From positions 120,122,689 through 120,186,688 of the forward strand of contig NC_080570.1 in NCBI RefSeq assembly GCF_030247185.1: a stretch of 64,000 nucleotides of DNA, read 5' to 3'. This document shows, piece by piece, positions 10,637 to 21,769 of this stretch. Source of the stretch: Malaya genurostris. Taxonomy: Eukaryota; Arthropoda; Insecta; Diptera; Culicidae. The notes beneath the pieces were generated by a model that searched no databases, had not been told where the DNA came from, and was given only the letters and a program-made list of their open reading frames with translations. Numbering within the stretch: the first letter of the stretch is position 1; every line of letters begins with the position of its first letter. Position numbers and translations under genes: made by a program.

Positions 10637-10863
10637 CTTTTTTGGTGCGAATTATGTAGTGCGAAAAGTGCAAAAAACTGATGATTTTTACTTCGTATTT
10701 GCAACGATGCTATTCATAGTTCCCTAGATAACATTTGGATTCATTAGAAAAGCTGATTTTGCATAATGCTCCTCATCGCTGTTCACTTTTCGTTGTATTT
10801 TGCTTCAATGCAAACTACCAGCAGCGGAGTGACGCAATCGATCTTCTTTGAAGGGAAACTGAC
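10637..10863. repeat. Internal segment of the long-inverted-repeat family
   Basis: It shares ATTAGAAAAGCTGATTTTGC, GCATAATG and CGATCTTCTTTGAANGG with fragments at 9990-10210, 18937-19190, 44740-44830 and 61740-61760. It sits between the SINE and the Lian-like LINE. Confidence 0.55.
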
Positions 10864-11397
10864 TGGATGGCTGCTCGGCCATCCATGGAAGTTGACCATC
10901 AATGTCAACTTCCCTCTCTGAGCAGCCTAGATAGCCGTGTAGTGTCGGTAGCGGTTTCCCAACTGGCTAAGAATAACGCTACGGTCCACCTGTACCGGTG
11001 GTATAAGTCCACCAAACAGGTAAGCCGTGTGGCATCCGGCGGAATTATTTTTTACCAAGAATTGTTCCACTGGTTTCCTGTTCCATGTCGTAAAAGGCCA
11101 CAAAAATAGGAACTCCTAAGCCAAGGTGTATTTCCGTGCCGATGGCTGAATGGCTGCAGGAGGTTAAACAATGCAGTCGTGAACGGAATATCTTGGGGTG
11201 TTCCCTTACTGTGTTAAGCGAAGCTCTGGCACAGTGGACAACTTCTTTCTTCGCAACTCGTGGGATTTAAATGATAATAACATTTAAAAAAATCCTTACA
11301 TGGTTCGCTATAGGCGATTATAAGCCAATATATTTGTTTTCTTGTAGTTGTTGTACGGTTGGTGCTGGAGGTGGAATGTTCGTTACTCTAATTTATA
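10864..11397 (+). promoter_or_regulatory. 5' leader of the Lian-like LINE
   Basis: Non-coding lead-in to the long ORF. It begins with small inverted repeats (GGATGGC/GCCATCC at 10864-10883, GTTGAC/GTCAAC at about 10891-10909, CCACC/GGTGG at about 10986-11001). A related leader fragment on the minus strand at 31735-31880 shares GCCGTGTGGNATCCGGCGGA and CATGTCGTAAAAGGC. Internal promoter function is inferred from the position. Confidence 0.55.
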
Positions 11398-14300
11398 ATG
11401 GTTAGAGTGGCACAAATCAATCTTCAGCATAAACGTACAGCAACTATGAATCTATCCAGACTTCTTCAAGAAGGTAAAGCTTCTATAGCTTTGGTTCAAG
11501 AACCATATTTCCAAAAGGGAAACTTCTACGTTGGAAAATTGTTAAACCCAGTCTTTGTTGCCTTCAACAAGATCGGTATGACTAATCCACGTGAAATGCC
11601 TCGAGCATGCATACTTGCAAATAGTGCTCTCGATGTTTCTCTCATATCGGAGCTCACAACTCGGGATATTTGTGCTGTCACAGTTGGTATGACTATTGAT
11701 GGCATAGACAGGAAATATGTCTATTGTTCGGCATATTTACCGCATAACCAACCTTCGCCAAGCGATGACTTCAAAAAGGTTGTATCATACTGCTGCAAGA
11801 GTGATATACCGCTTGTAATCGGCAGTGACATAAATGCTCACCATATCATTTGGGGCAGCACAGATATAAATTCGAGAGGCTCTGATATGATGGAATTCGT
11901 GAGCAGTACAAACCTGCACATAGTCAATGCAGGAAACCGCCCAACTTTTGCGAGATCTGGAAGAGAGGAGGTTTTGGACGTAACTCTCTGCTCTGATAGA
12001 ATTGCGCATGAGTTGGTGAATTGGCTCGTCTCCGATGAGCTCGAACCTTCGTTGTCTGATCATAAGTACATATTCTTTGATCATTCAAACGTTAAATTTG
12101 ATATTGTCACATATCGTAATCCCAAATCTACAAACTGGGACCTCTATGAAGAGGGCTTGGCGACTAGATTTTACGGGTACCAACCAACAATTGAAACCCC
12201 AATTGATTTGGAAAATGTTGTCGACGAGACAAATTCACTCATAGTTGCAGCATATGAAGAGGCTTGTCCACTTCGGATTGTGCGAGCTACTAGAGGAACT
12301 CCTTGGTGGAATGCTGAACTTGCTAGATAAGGAAACTATGCAGAAGAGCTTGGAACCACCGACGCAGAGATGGGTCGGAGGCATTCGTGTTGGCTCGAAG
12401 GGCTTACAAAAATGCTCTTCGATCGTCTGAGCGAAGTGGTTGGAAAAGCCTCTGCACAAATGTCTCTAGTCTCAACGAGGCTAGCAGATTAAATAAGTTA
12501 CTTTCGAAGTCTAAGGACTTTAATGTCAGTTTCTTAAGAACTTCAGATGGTGAACACTTGTCTGATGAAAGTGATGTACTTCACTGCCTTTTTAACACTC
12601 ACTTTCCAGGATGTATGGATCCATCACCGACAGCTCTTCCCGAGACTTTTTCAGGTAGTTACGATTCTTGGGCCCTTGCTCGAAGCGTTGTGACGATTGA
12701 ATCGGTCAAATGGGCAGTTGAGAGTTTTGCTCCGTACAAATCTCCTGGAAAGGATGGAGTTTTCCCAGTGTTACTGCAGAAAGGGTATGAACATTTCAAA
12801 CATGTTTTGAAGAAAATACTTACTTTTAGTCTTGCGACAGGATATATTCCAAGAGCCTGGCAGGAAATAATTGTCAAATTTATTCCCAAAGGCGGTCGCG
12901 ACACTTATGAGGAAGCGAAGAGTTTCAGGCCTATCAGTCTTAGCTCATTTCTTCTTAAAACAGTGGAACGCATAGTCGATCACTATATCAGGAATGTTAG
13001 TCTGGGCGTGCAACCTTTACATGGAATGCAACATGCTTACCAGCGTGGAAAGTCCACTACAACCCTGTTACATGATGTTGTGTACAACATTGAAAAAGCT
13101 TTCTCACAAAAGCAATCTTGCTTGGGAGTTTTCCTAGATATTGAAGGTGCCTTTGATAACGTGTCTTTCAATTCAATTCTGGAAGCAGCCCGTGGTCATG
13201 GCATACCTTCAAGTATCACAAATTGGATACACGCAATGCTTAGCAATCGACTTCTTTGTTCATCGCTTCGGCAAGCAGAGATTAGAAAGCTGAGTGTCTG
13301 TGGGTGTCCTCAAGGTGGTGTACTATCCCCACTTTTATGGAACCTAGTCGCTGATGGTTTGTTAAGGAAACTTAATAACCTTGGATTTCCGACTTATGGT
13401 TTTGCCGACGATTATCATATATTGATGACCGGTATAAGCATTAACACTTTCTTTGATTTAATGCAGCAAGCCCTGCGATCTGTTGAACAATGGTGTTGTC
13501 AGGTTGGATTGTCTGTAAATCCGGGCAAAACATCAATGGTGCTTTTCACTCATCGTAGGATAATCACAGGAGCTCGTCCGTTACAGTTCTTCGGTTCAGA
13601 GGTCACTGTGGTCGATCAAGTTAAATACGTCGGGGTTATTCTTGACTCAAAACTGAATTGGTCTGCTCACATTGACTTCAGGATTAAGAGAGCTTGTATG
13701 GCTTTCGGCCAATGCAGACGAGCTTTTGGAAAATCATGGGGACTCAAACCCAGATATATTCATTGGATCTACACAACTATTGTTAGACCAATTTTAGCAT
13801 ATGGTTGTCTTGTATGGTGGCAGAAAGGAGAAGTCGCGACAGTTCAGTCAAAGCTAAATCATCTCCAAAGGATGGTCCTAATGGCGATGACAGGAGCATT
13901 CACGACAACTCCTACTGCTGCTCTAGAGGCGCTACTGTGCATTAAACCACTACATGTGTTCCTAAAACAAGAAGCATTATCTTGTGCATACCGTCTTAAG
14001 GTTACAGGGCTTTGGAACAGTAACCCATTAGATTATGCTACCAGCCACACTCGCTTGTGGTCTCAAATGGTTACATGGGATGAGTATTTACTCGCTCCTA
14101 GTGACCTAACTCTCACATGCAGTTTTCCTTTCAAAACATTCCATGTGAGCTATCCTCTTCGTGAGGAATGGTTGTCTGGTTGTCTGGAACGACAACTTGA
14201 TGAACACATAGTTTGTTATACGGACGGTTCTCTGTTGAAAGGTCGTGCTGGTGCTGGTGTCTACTGTCGTGAAATGAGGCTGGAGCAGTCTCATTCGCTT

Positions 14301-15041
14301 GGTAGATACTGTACTGTGTTCCAAGCAGAAATCTACGCGATTCTGTGTGGAGTACAATCGGCACTTCAGCAGAGGATCTGTGGTAAACGAATTTATTTTT
14401 GTTCCGACAGTCAGGTAGCCTTAAAAGCACTCAGTTCGAATGACTCACGGTCGAATCTAGTGATCGCATGTCGAACTCAAATTGAAGACCTCAGCATTTC
14501 AAATGCTGTTTACTTCTTATGGGTACCCGGCCATTCTGGTATTACTGGAAATGAATGGGCTGATGAGTTGGCTAGAGCTGGTGCAACGAATGATTTCGTT
14601 GGTCCTGAACCAGCTTTACCACTTTCAACTAGTTGGATAAAGCACAAAATTCGTTCTTGGGCTGCATCCAAACATGCCAGCTACTGGCGCAGCTTGCAAA
14701 CTTGCGCTCAGACAAAAGCATTTCTACCAGATTTAAATCTGAAAATGTCAAAGTGTCTACTGCATTTATCCAAGCAACATTGCAGTATTCTGGTCAGAGC
14801 TCTGACTGGACATTGCAAACTCAATTATCACATGGCTACTATTCAACGTGCTGAGTATTATTCGTGTGATTTGTGTGAATGCGATTATGGTACTTCATAT
14901 CATCTGATATGTAACTGTCCCGCATTGACGCAGCTACGTATCCGGGTTTTTGGTTCTCCATACATGGTTGAGTCTGTGTATGCGGAGCTAAAATTGAAGG
15001 ATATTCTCTCGTTTCTCACCCAATGTGGTAAGGAGCTATAG
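11398..15041 (+). pseudogene. Lian-like LINE polyprotein: endonuclease, reverse transcriptase, RNase H (one frameshift)
   Basis: The first block (11398-12330, 310 residues) is an AP-like endonuclease: QINLQH near the N-terminus, VQEPY, VIGSDINAHH and the terminal SDH at 12055-12063. A single missing base near 12327-12329 turns the frame into TAA just after PWWNAELAR. The matching frame continues to 15041. Reverse transcriptase follows, with GVFLDIEGAFDN (Asp at 13136), GCPQGGVLSPLLW and FADD at 13401-13412. RNase H follows, with TDGS (Asp codon at 14223), QAEIYA, CSDSQ and VPGHSG..WADELA. A C-terminal CDLC..H..C cluster is last. All catalytic motifs remain. The product would nick DNA and copy LINE RNA by target-primed reverse transcription. 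FADD in place of YADD is common in this clade. Confidence 0.9.
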
Positions 15042-15665
15042 TCAGAAGGGTTCATCGTTCTTCCTGGAGTGAATGAATCCCTTCTGTATTCACCTTAAAT
15101 AGGGTTTAGCAGATTGTTTGGCATCCTTTAGGGGGTGCCGAATTTACTTCTGCTCGTACATACTGCGAATCGTTCTGCATTCTTCCGGGAGTTCAGAATG
15201 GTGTCGCTTTTGTAAGATCTCTAAATCCTCTCGGGGGTTGGAGGTTTTATTAACAGCAGACTGTTCGGGACCTCGTAGAGGTTCAGAATTTACTTCTGCT
15301 TCCACTAAATGTGATCCTCAGCAGATTGTTCGGCATCCCTTAGGGGTGCAGAATTTACTTCTGCTTTTATGTGTTTTTGTGTCGTCAATTTTTCCCATCC
15401 TCCTAGTCCAACCCTTACCATTTCCTTTCAATCCTTCCCTCTTATATATCGGGAAAATGATGATAAAAACAAATTGATGGCAAGGCACAAATCTCCAAAT
15501 ATCAAGGGGAACGTGCCATTTGAGCCAATTTGTTCTGATTCCTGATTCCTGACTGCCGAACATCCCGCAATTGCTTCATTACGGAAACGAAATTTTTGGT
15601 ACTGTGAGCTGGACCTGAAAGTCAATTGCGCAGGCTCAAATGAACGAAATATATTAAGTGTTAAG
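15042..15665 (+). other. 3' UTR of the Lian-like LINE with hairpin repeats
   Basis: Three copies of a 45-46-base unit start at 15109, 15256 and 15321. Each begins GCAGA(T/C)TGTT and ends GAATTTACTTCTGCT, with a diverged partial unit at 15158-15214. Each unit encloses a hairpin (for example GGCATCC/GGGTGCC and GACCTC/GAGGTTC) whose arms vary together or by wobble pairs. The short TTAAGTG tandem at 15652-15665 is the likely 3' end. Confidence 0.7.
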
Positions 15666-15841
15666 TGTTAAGGTGCGAAAAAGGCCTCAAGAGTTTGCCT
15701 CTTTGATATCAAACATTTCAAAAAACTTTAATTTGGAATCATTTGTGATTATGTCATTCAACTGAAAATGTTATCACAAATTGATGTTCATATATCCGAT
15801 GGTATGTAGCAAAAATTATGGTGATACGTTAGGTACAACTA

Positions 15842-17520
15842 GAGATATTCACGATCAAAAACTTATCACTCTCTCAGAGGGTAAATTTTCAAAATGCATC
15901 CCATAGTAAAGTAAGTCGTATTCACGACAAAAGACGAACGCAAGTGCACTTCGAGTACATGTTTGAATGGGTTTATTATTATACGCTAGAGAACAAAATG
16001 ATTCGAAGCGGCACGAGTGCATGGAAGGCTGGGTTTCTGGGATTGTCATGGTATACTTTTTTAGGATACGGTTATAATTAAAGGTTTAGAGATCCAGTTA
16101 CTTACCCATCCACTTTGTTCACCTAATTTTGCCTCTTCGAACTCTTCTCTGTTCCCAAACCTCAAGTCATCTCTGAGAAATCGATGTGAATTCCGTTTTG
16201 GAATTCTAGACCGCTAATTCCGGGACCTGATACCGAAACCTGTATAACCAGAATAAGTTTCAACTGATATGACCTACAACTTTAGAACATGTTTTCCGTT
16301 CTCCCCGAATCGGAGTAAGGGCTATCTCGGACCACTTCTCGAAAACTTTCATAAGTCTTGTGAATTTTTTATGCTCAAGAAATGTCATCTTGGACATGTG
16401 CGACTGAAAAGGCATGACAATAACCTTCTCTCGGTCGCAGTTACAAATTAAATTGAAATACTTAATAATGATAGTTCCAGTGTCTGTGAAAACACCGGTA
16501 AAAAGCGCAGGGGATCCTCAGTAACATATTTTTTTTTATCTTAAGGCTTTTCCCGAAACGAAATCCTGGGTACGGGCCTGTCTACATCAATCATTTTCGA
16601 TCGAATCAGTAGTGGGGTTCTTGTAGAATTTAGATCTTTATACCTCGAAAAAAGTCCCCATGCAAAATTTGAGCTAAATCGGATATGGGTAAGAGGTGCT
16701 ACACGGCGGTTAAGGTTTGAATATTTTCGATTTTGAAAAATCATCATAAGTCGTGATTTAGTGTTATCTCTAAATATTTTTTTTAAATCGACTTTCTGGG
16801 AATTTTGAGATTCTTCCCAGAAAGTGGATTTATAAAAAAATTCTTCGAGATGACACTAAATCTCGACGTTTCATGCATTTCTAAGACATTTGGCATCAAG
16901 AAAAAATTGCCCCTATGGTGATTTTTTAAGATCTATGAAAATTTCACACAGTGGATTATGAAGGAAACGTTGCAAATAATCATCGGATGTGGTGCCATAT
17001 TAGATCGAATAAGAAGTTACGTTTCATTTAATCAACATGGACCAATACCAGGAAGATCAGTTTCAAGTTTTTTTTCGGAATATTTCTTCCGAACCGAAGA
17101 GACATTAGTTCACTAACTAAGGGGGCATGCAGTGTCCCTAATTTGATTTTAATTAACTGCAGTCGAAATTTTTTTCCCTCATCCACGCCAAGTAGGTGAA
17201 AACTACACTGACTGGTACTTCACATTCGAGAGAATTGTCAACAATTAAAAATATAATTCATTTAATCGGTATTTTTAGGACCAATAAATCGATCTTTTTC
17301 AGAACCAATAAATCGATCCCTATTTCTTTTCCATTGAAAAAACAAAATCGGTAGGTGTAATAACTAACCAAGAAACAGTCCGCCAGATAGGCTGAGTGAT
17401 AGGTCTTATCAACGACGCTAAAAAAATAGGCAGACCGTTTTTTTTTCATCGTGAATACGACTTACTTTGCTATGGGGCGCCAAAATTTATCCTAGATAAG
17501 TTTACGATCGTGAATATCTC
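15842..17520. mobile_element. Long-terminal-inverted-repeat element with GAGATATTCACGATC ends
   Basis: 15842-15928 and 17447-17520 are inverted copies of each other (about 75-87 bases with indels). Each arm carries TATTCACGA at both its outer and inner border. The interior has no transposase. It contains the hairpin at 16749-16865 and a segment (17270-17440) that recurs at 6160-6336. Non-autonomous DNA element; the autonomous partner is unknown. Confidence 0.7.
16749..16865. repeat. 117-bp imperfect palindrome (hairpin)
   Basis: TCGTGATTTAGTGTTATCTC at the left pairs with the inverted GAGATGACACTAAATCTCGA at the right, and the inner CTTTCTGGGAA pairs with TTCCCAGAAAG around a short loop. A transcript would fold into a long imperfect stem. 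Sequence just outside it (GACGTTTC..GCATTTCTAAGA) recurs inside the element at 37375-37802. Confidence 0.8.
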
Positions 17521-18620
17521 TTTTTTTTTGTAAAAATTTTTTTATTCAGGCCAATTTGCGTACAAGCTTTACGTGGCCGAATGAGCCATGTTTTTATTAG
17601 ATAAAATAATTTTTTTACCGTTGGATCTCGTTGTCACTCTTTTTCTAGGGGTAGAGAAGCTTCCATTTTTATCTTGCGATGAGTGAAGGGCACTTTGTTC
17701 GTGGTTCGTCTCGTCCTCCATTGCTGCATCGGTGGTATCGTTGTTGGTTTCCGTTTTTTCTTCGTTTTCCTTGTAATTCGCATTCTTGGGTTAGTTGTTA
17801 GTTGCTGTAGAGCCTTGTTGTGCATTAATTGCAGTTGCTGGTGGGTTTGATGGTACAACAGGAGTACTGCGCTCACTAGTTTCCGTTGTTGGGCGGTTGT
17901 CCTTATTTTTGTTTGAAGATGTCCTTTTTGCAGTTTCAGTGCAAGGTTTGCCGTAGTGTGCAGGTTGTTCACAGAACTGACATGTAACCAGTTGATTTTC
18001 ATACGTAATCAGCGTTTTACACGGATGTATCCCGTCTTGATCACAAATGATGTAAGATGGAATTGCTTTACGTAGTTGCATACGTACTATTCGCACGCCA
18101 TTCCGGATACCCGGAAAAAAATTCCGCCATACTTTCCTTTCGATGGAAAGAACTTCACCGTACTGCGACATACTTTCCCGAACATACCCATCGCTGGTCT
18201 GCGGGGGAAGGTCATGCACGCGTACTTCTATGGCATTGTCCACCATGTACACAGGGATTTTATATTTAACATTGTCATGATCAATACTGTGCACCCCGTT
18301 ATTAACCGAAGCAAATGCAATTGCATCTTTTTCACGTTTGAACATAATGTACACACAGTTAGACGCCTTGTTGAATTGAATCTCACTTACATCAGTAACG
18401 TTTAGATGCATTCGTTCCTTAAGCAAGATTTCAATTTCGGTTGCTGCTGGCCTAACTTTGCAGCGCTTGAAATCAATACAAATTGAATTTGGCCTAGTAG
18501 GCCAAGTTTCAGGCTTTGTTAAATCGTATTTGCCCATTTCGTTCACTCTATTGTGCACTACACTGTATTGTCTTTGTTTCTATCGTCTCGACCGTAAGCA
18601 ATTGTCGACTGTTTCTGGTG
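17521..18620 (-). mobile_element. Half-LINE: ORF1 plus LINE 3' tail, no ORF2 (copy 1)
   Basis: On the minus strand, a 5' leader (GCTTACGGTCGAGACG ... ACAGTGTAGTGCACAATAG) is followed by ORF1. The sequence then passes at once into CGGCCACGT, a short tail and an A-rich end at 17521-17545. A second locus (60500-60790) has the same leader, the same ORF1 start and the same tail but a much shorter ORF1. No reverse transcriptase lies between ORF1 and the tail, so it would depend on a partner LINE. Confidence 0.7.
17569..18537 (-). pseudogene. LINE ORF1-like protein with CCHC zinc knuckle, one in-frame stop
   Basis: The first ATG in frame is at 18537. The protein has an N-terminal IDFKRCKVRPAATEIEILLKER segment and a region resembling an RNA-recognition fold (EVRVHDLPPQTSDGYVRESMSQYGEV). 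A CCHC knuckle follows (CQFCEQPAHYGKPC, about 17945-17985), and then a low-complexity charged tail. A TAA at 17791-17793 interrupts it, but the same frame stays open to TAA at 17569 and adds a Lys/Arg-rich C-terminus ending AHSAT. ORF1 proteins of this sort bind the element RNA. The homologous N-terminus at 60508-60705 supports a real protein family. Confidence 0.7.
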
Positions 18621-18936
18621 AGATGCCAGCACGAACTGATTTATGTGAATATCTCTTGTTGTATCTAACCTATCAGCAGAATTAATGCTACCTGCCATCG
18701 GAAATATGATCATCAACTTATGATAGTATTTTCAGTTGTAGAACATAATCACAAATAATTCAAATTTGAGGTTTTCCGACATGTTTCGTAGCAACTAGTA
18801 TTAAAGAAGAAAGCTCATGACGTTCCCGAGCCGACGGTTTTGATGTAGTAAAAGCGACATTTCATTCCTGCGTTTCCTACTTGGTAGATATAAAAGGTTA
18901 ACACTTGATATATCTCGTTCATTGTAGCCTGCACAG

Positions 18937-19265
18937 TTGACTAAACAGGAAGTAAAGCAAGTGCATCATTGCGGTTGGTTCAGGTCCAGAGCTCAGTTAC
19001 AGTATCAAGCATTCAGTTCAGTATTGAATCAATCTGAGCACAGGAAGCAGTTCTGCTGCGGGACGTTCGCAGAGCCAATATCACTTCGAACTAGAGCGAT
19101 TGCGTCATCCAGCTGCTGGCCGTTTGCATTGAAGCAAAAAGTGAACAACCATTGAGAACATTTTACAGAATCAGCCCTTCTAAGTGCTCTAAATATCTCT
19201 CTCTCTGTCTGTTTAAAGAACTTTAAAAACTACTTTTCTGCAAATTAGAGATAAACTTCAGTACA
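18937..19265 (+). repeat. Internal segment of the long-inverted-repeat family
   Basis: It shares GTTTGCATTGAAGCAAAAAG, AACATTTTACAGAATCAGCC and TTCTAAGTGCTCTAAAT with 44740-44830 and, more weakly, with 62640-62770. Fragment only; no ORF. Confidence 0.55.
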
Positions 19266-19487
19266 AATCTAGAATGATTTGACTAGCTTTGGGCACTTTT
19301 CGAAGTGCGAAATTCGCATGAAACGAGTGCGAATCAAATAAGCATATAGTCTGCTTCGTGTCGATAAAAAAATCAGTTCGTATAATGTTTATTATCGTAG
19401 AGAATTCAACAATTCGGCCCTTTTTTCACTTGAATAAGAGATTTTAAATTACCAAAAACGCATAAGATATCGATCTTTTTTTTCTAA

Positions 19488-19892
19488 ATGCCTAGCAATT
19501 CTCGTGGGACAAGCAGCAAAAATGACCAGAAAGTACGAGTTCTTCATAATGAACTCTTCGCTAATTTCTAACCAGTTTTATTTCCAAACAGCCCAACTAG
19601 TTTATCTTTTATGAGAAATCCTTCTATAACTGATTTGGGTCTAACAGATTACTTCGAAAGGGACGAAATAGATTTAGAAGAACAAATAAAGAATTTTGAA
19701 ACTATGAACAAAGTCCTACTATCTTTTGCCCACAGTAGTATAAATGGTAAATTAATCAAATCATTTTCAAGTGACACCCCCGCCAAAGTTCCTATAATCG
19801 ATCGATTATTTTCACATTCTGCACGTGGTTCGACGAGGACATCCCACCGCCTCCCGGTAGCGAACTGCATTGCAATAGATCACTATCAATAG
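19488..19892 (+). pseudogene. Short TE-associated ORF of unknown identity
   Basis: The ATG at 19488 opens a frame that, apart from one TAA near 19572, stays open to 19892 and encodes an acidic, hydrophilic protein (FERDEIDLEEQIKNFETMNK). The first about 150 bases are homologous to non-coding remnants at 26400-26540 and 53630-53770 inside the AGGGTGGCAAGTGA elements. That repetition points to a transposable-element protein rather than a host gene. I do not recognise the domain; a LINE ORF1 is one possibility. Confidence 0.4.
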
Positions 19893-19899
19893 ACATGGA

Positions 19900-21765
19900 T
19901 GCGCCACTGGAGCTTCCTAGTTAACAAGATTATTACACATTGCACAAGGTTCTCTGCCTTCATTTTTATTGATTCGTCCCGTCCATTCGTCCCGTACACT
20001 CCAGGAGCTGATTCGCTGCTATAAAATTGGAGGACATCATCGTCGTCGTCGTCGTCGTCGCATCCCGGGAGGAAGCAATTTCGTCTGCCTGTCCTCGCTT
20101 TGGTTCTGCTGATGTAAATTCCCGACAGAGCGCGCACTCTCATTGAAATGCACTTCATTGTGCGACACCCTGAGCGTGCCTCATCATCTTCTCGTTGTGA
20201 ATTCAGTTGCAGTAAATAACACAACAACAAAAACAACAGTAAAAAACAATAACAAAAAATAAAACACAGGCAGTAACATGGTGGTAAAACCAACAAAGAA
20301 TTAATTAAAAACCCAGCCGTGTCGATGCGACGACAATGGCTCTCGGGCTCTTGACTGTTGCACACAATTAAATTGTTTGTTCTTGCGCTGACTGACTGAC
20401 TGGCTGACGACAACGGCTTTGATGACAGAAAAAAAGAGTTAAATGAAAACAGAAACATTACCGCCCTGTTGTTAACGGGCCGGTTTTTTTTTTCTTTTAG
20501 AACCAATCACCCGCAACCGCCTCCGCCACCGAATTCCATAACAGAGTGTGCTTTATAGCATTCCGCGGTGGCCCTGATTTTGGTCAAGAAGTGATTATTA
20601 CCATTCGCGAGCGTGTCCGTTTCGCGGGTGATCGTTTGTTTCCACCGCACCCTTTCCCTCCCACGGAATTGCCTGTGAGAGACTTTCGGTCCTGCACCTA
20701 TCCGCCTTCCCGTCAAGGTTGGTTCTTTTATCGAATGCGTGAATTGACTACTGATCAGGCATTCCACCATTTGTCGGATCGGTTCGGTTTCGGTTTCGGT
20801 TGTTGTGATCGAACCGGATGCGGATTGTAGTCAAAATAGTCTACGACAACTGTTTGGATTTACTCAGCTGAAGATCGATGTGATAATAACACATCACTGG
20901 ATCCAAAACCGAGCACTCAAAATAATTTCCATCGGCAAAAGACGACCTTCAAAACTGTAGTTCTCAACTAGTTCTGCTCCCGTGCCAAACCAAACACACA
21001 CACACACACACATCCATTTACGTAATGAACTACGGCTCTGTGGATTCCGATTCCGAGATAGCAAAATTCCCTCCCGGCAAATTCGTACCTTGAATCCCAT
21101 TAGAGGAATAGTTATTTTTATCATCGGCTTAATAAACTTCCCGGGCTCCTCGGTAATAAAACCGGATAAAACTGCAGATTGGAACGCAGATAGAACGAAG
21201 GCAAAGTGCATCCGCACCAGGCACACGGGGAAAAATGATTGGATCGATTGGGCCGGTAAGGGTGAAATGGCAAAAATGAACATACAGAAATATACAAACG
21301 GGGAAAAACAGGAACTCAAACCTTTAGGCAAGCTTCAGGGGAACCGGAGCTCGAATTAGCACCTGAGAAGCCGAAGGCACGTGTCCGCAGCACATGTGCT
21401 GGATCGACCCCGTCCGTCCGTCCGTCCGCGCGTTTCTAAGGATTTCTAGCATTTCCGCCCGCCACGCCACGGGAACGGTATTTTTGTGTATTCTCAACCT
21501 TCGGGAAAAGTTTGTGGAATGTTGGCAATCAATCGGAAGGATAGCCATTCATAACGGCGATGGCATGCGAAGGGATTGAAGGCGTCACCACGAGTTCACG
21601 TGGAATTTCAACCCAAGTGTGACTTTGAATAACAAAATTCAGATTTTGTATTGAAAAAAATGTGAAGAAATGAAGTAAGGTTAGAATCAAAAATACTTCG
21701 ATTTACTTTTCTTACGAGATAGATAGACTTTTCTTACGAGATGGATAAAATTAATTAATTTTTAT
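19900..21765. other. Non-repetitive island with microsatellites, no recognisable gene
   Basis: Balanced composition with CGT triplets at 20040-20060, CA dinucleotides at 20995-21012 and a CCGT run at 21413-21427. Several ORFs of 60-200 codons overlap on both strands, but their translations are low-complexity or lack family features, so I do not call them. Host non-coding exons or enhancers could be here. Confidence 0.35.
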
Positions 21766-21769
21766 ATAT

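Larger units (their letters stand above)
10864..15665 (+). mobile_element. Lian-like (LOA clade) non-LTR retrotransposon, nearly complete
   Basis: A 5' leader with several short hairpins, one long coding region (endonuclease, reverse transcriptase, RNase H, C-terminal Cys/His cluster), and a 3' UTR with repeated hairpins. It ends in a short TTAAGTG-type tandem repeat at about 15652-15665. This single-ORF organisation of about 1200 residues with an RNase H domain is that of the Lian family described from Aedes aegypti; assignment is by architecture and motifs, not by database comparison. Exact ends are uncertain and I found no clear target duplication. Confidence 0.8.

Noticed and set aside
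17634..18002. 122-codon minus-strand ORF rich in Thr/Lys/Gln
   Set aside because: It is an alternative frame of the half-LINE ORF1; the frame with the CCHC knuckle continues past its stop to 17569 and explains the region better.
19886..20506. Minus-strand ORF of 206 codons
   Set aside because: Contains an Asp run from a CGT microsatellite and hydrophobic low-complexity tracts; no domain or start context supports it.
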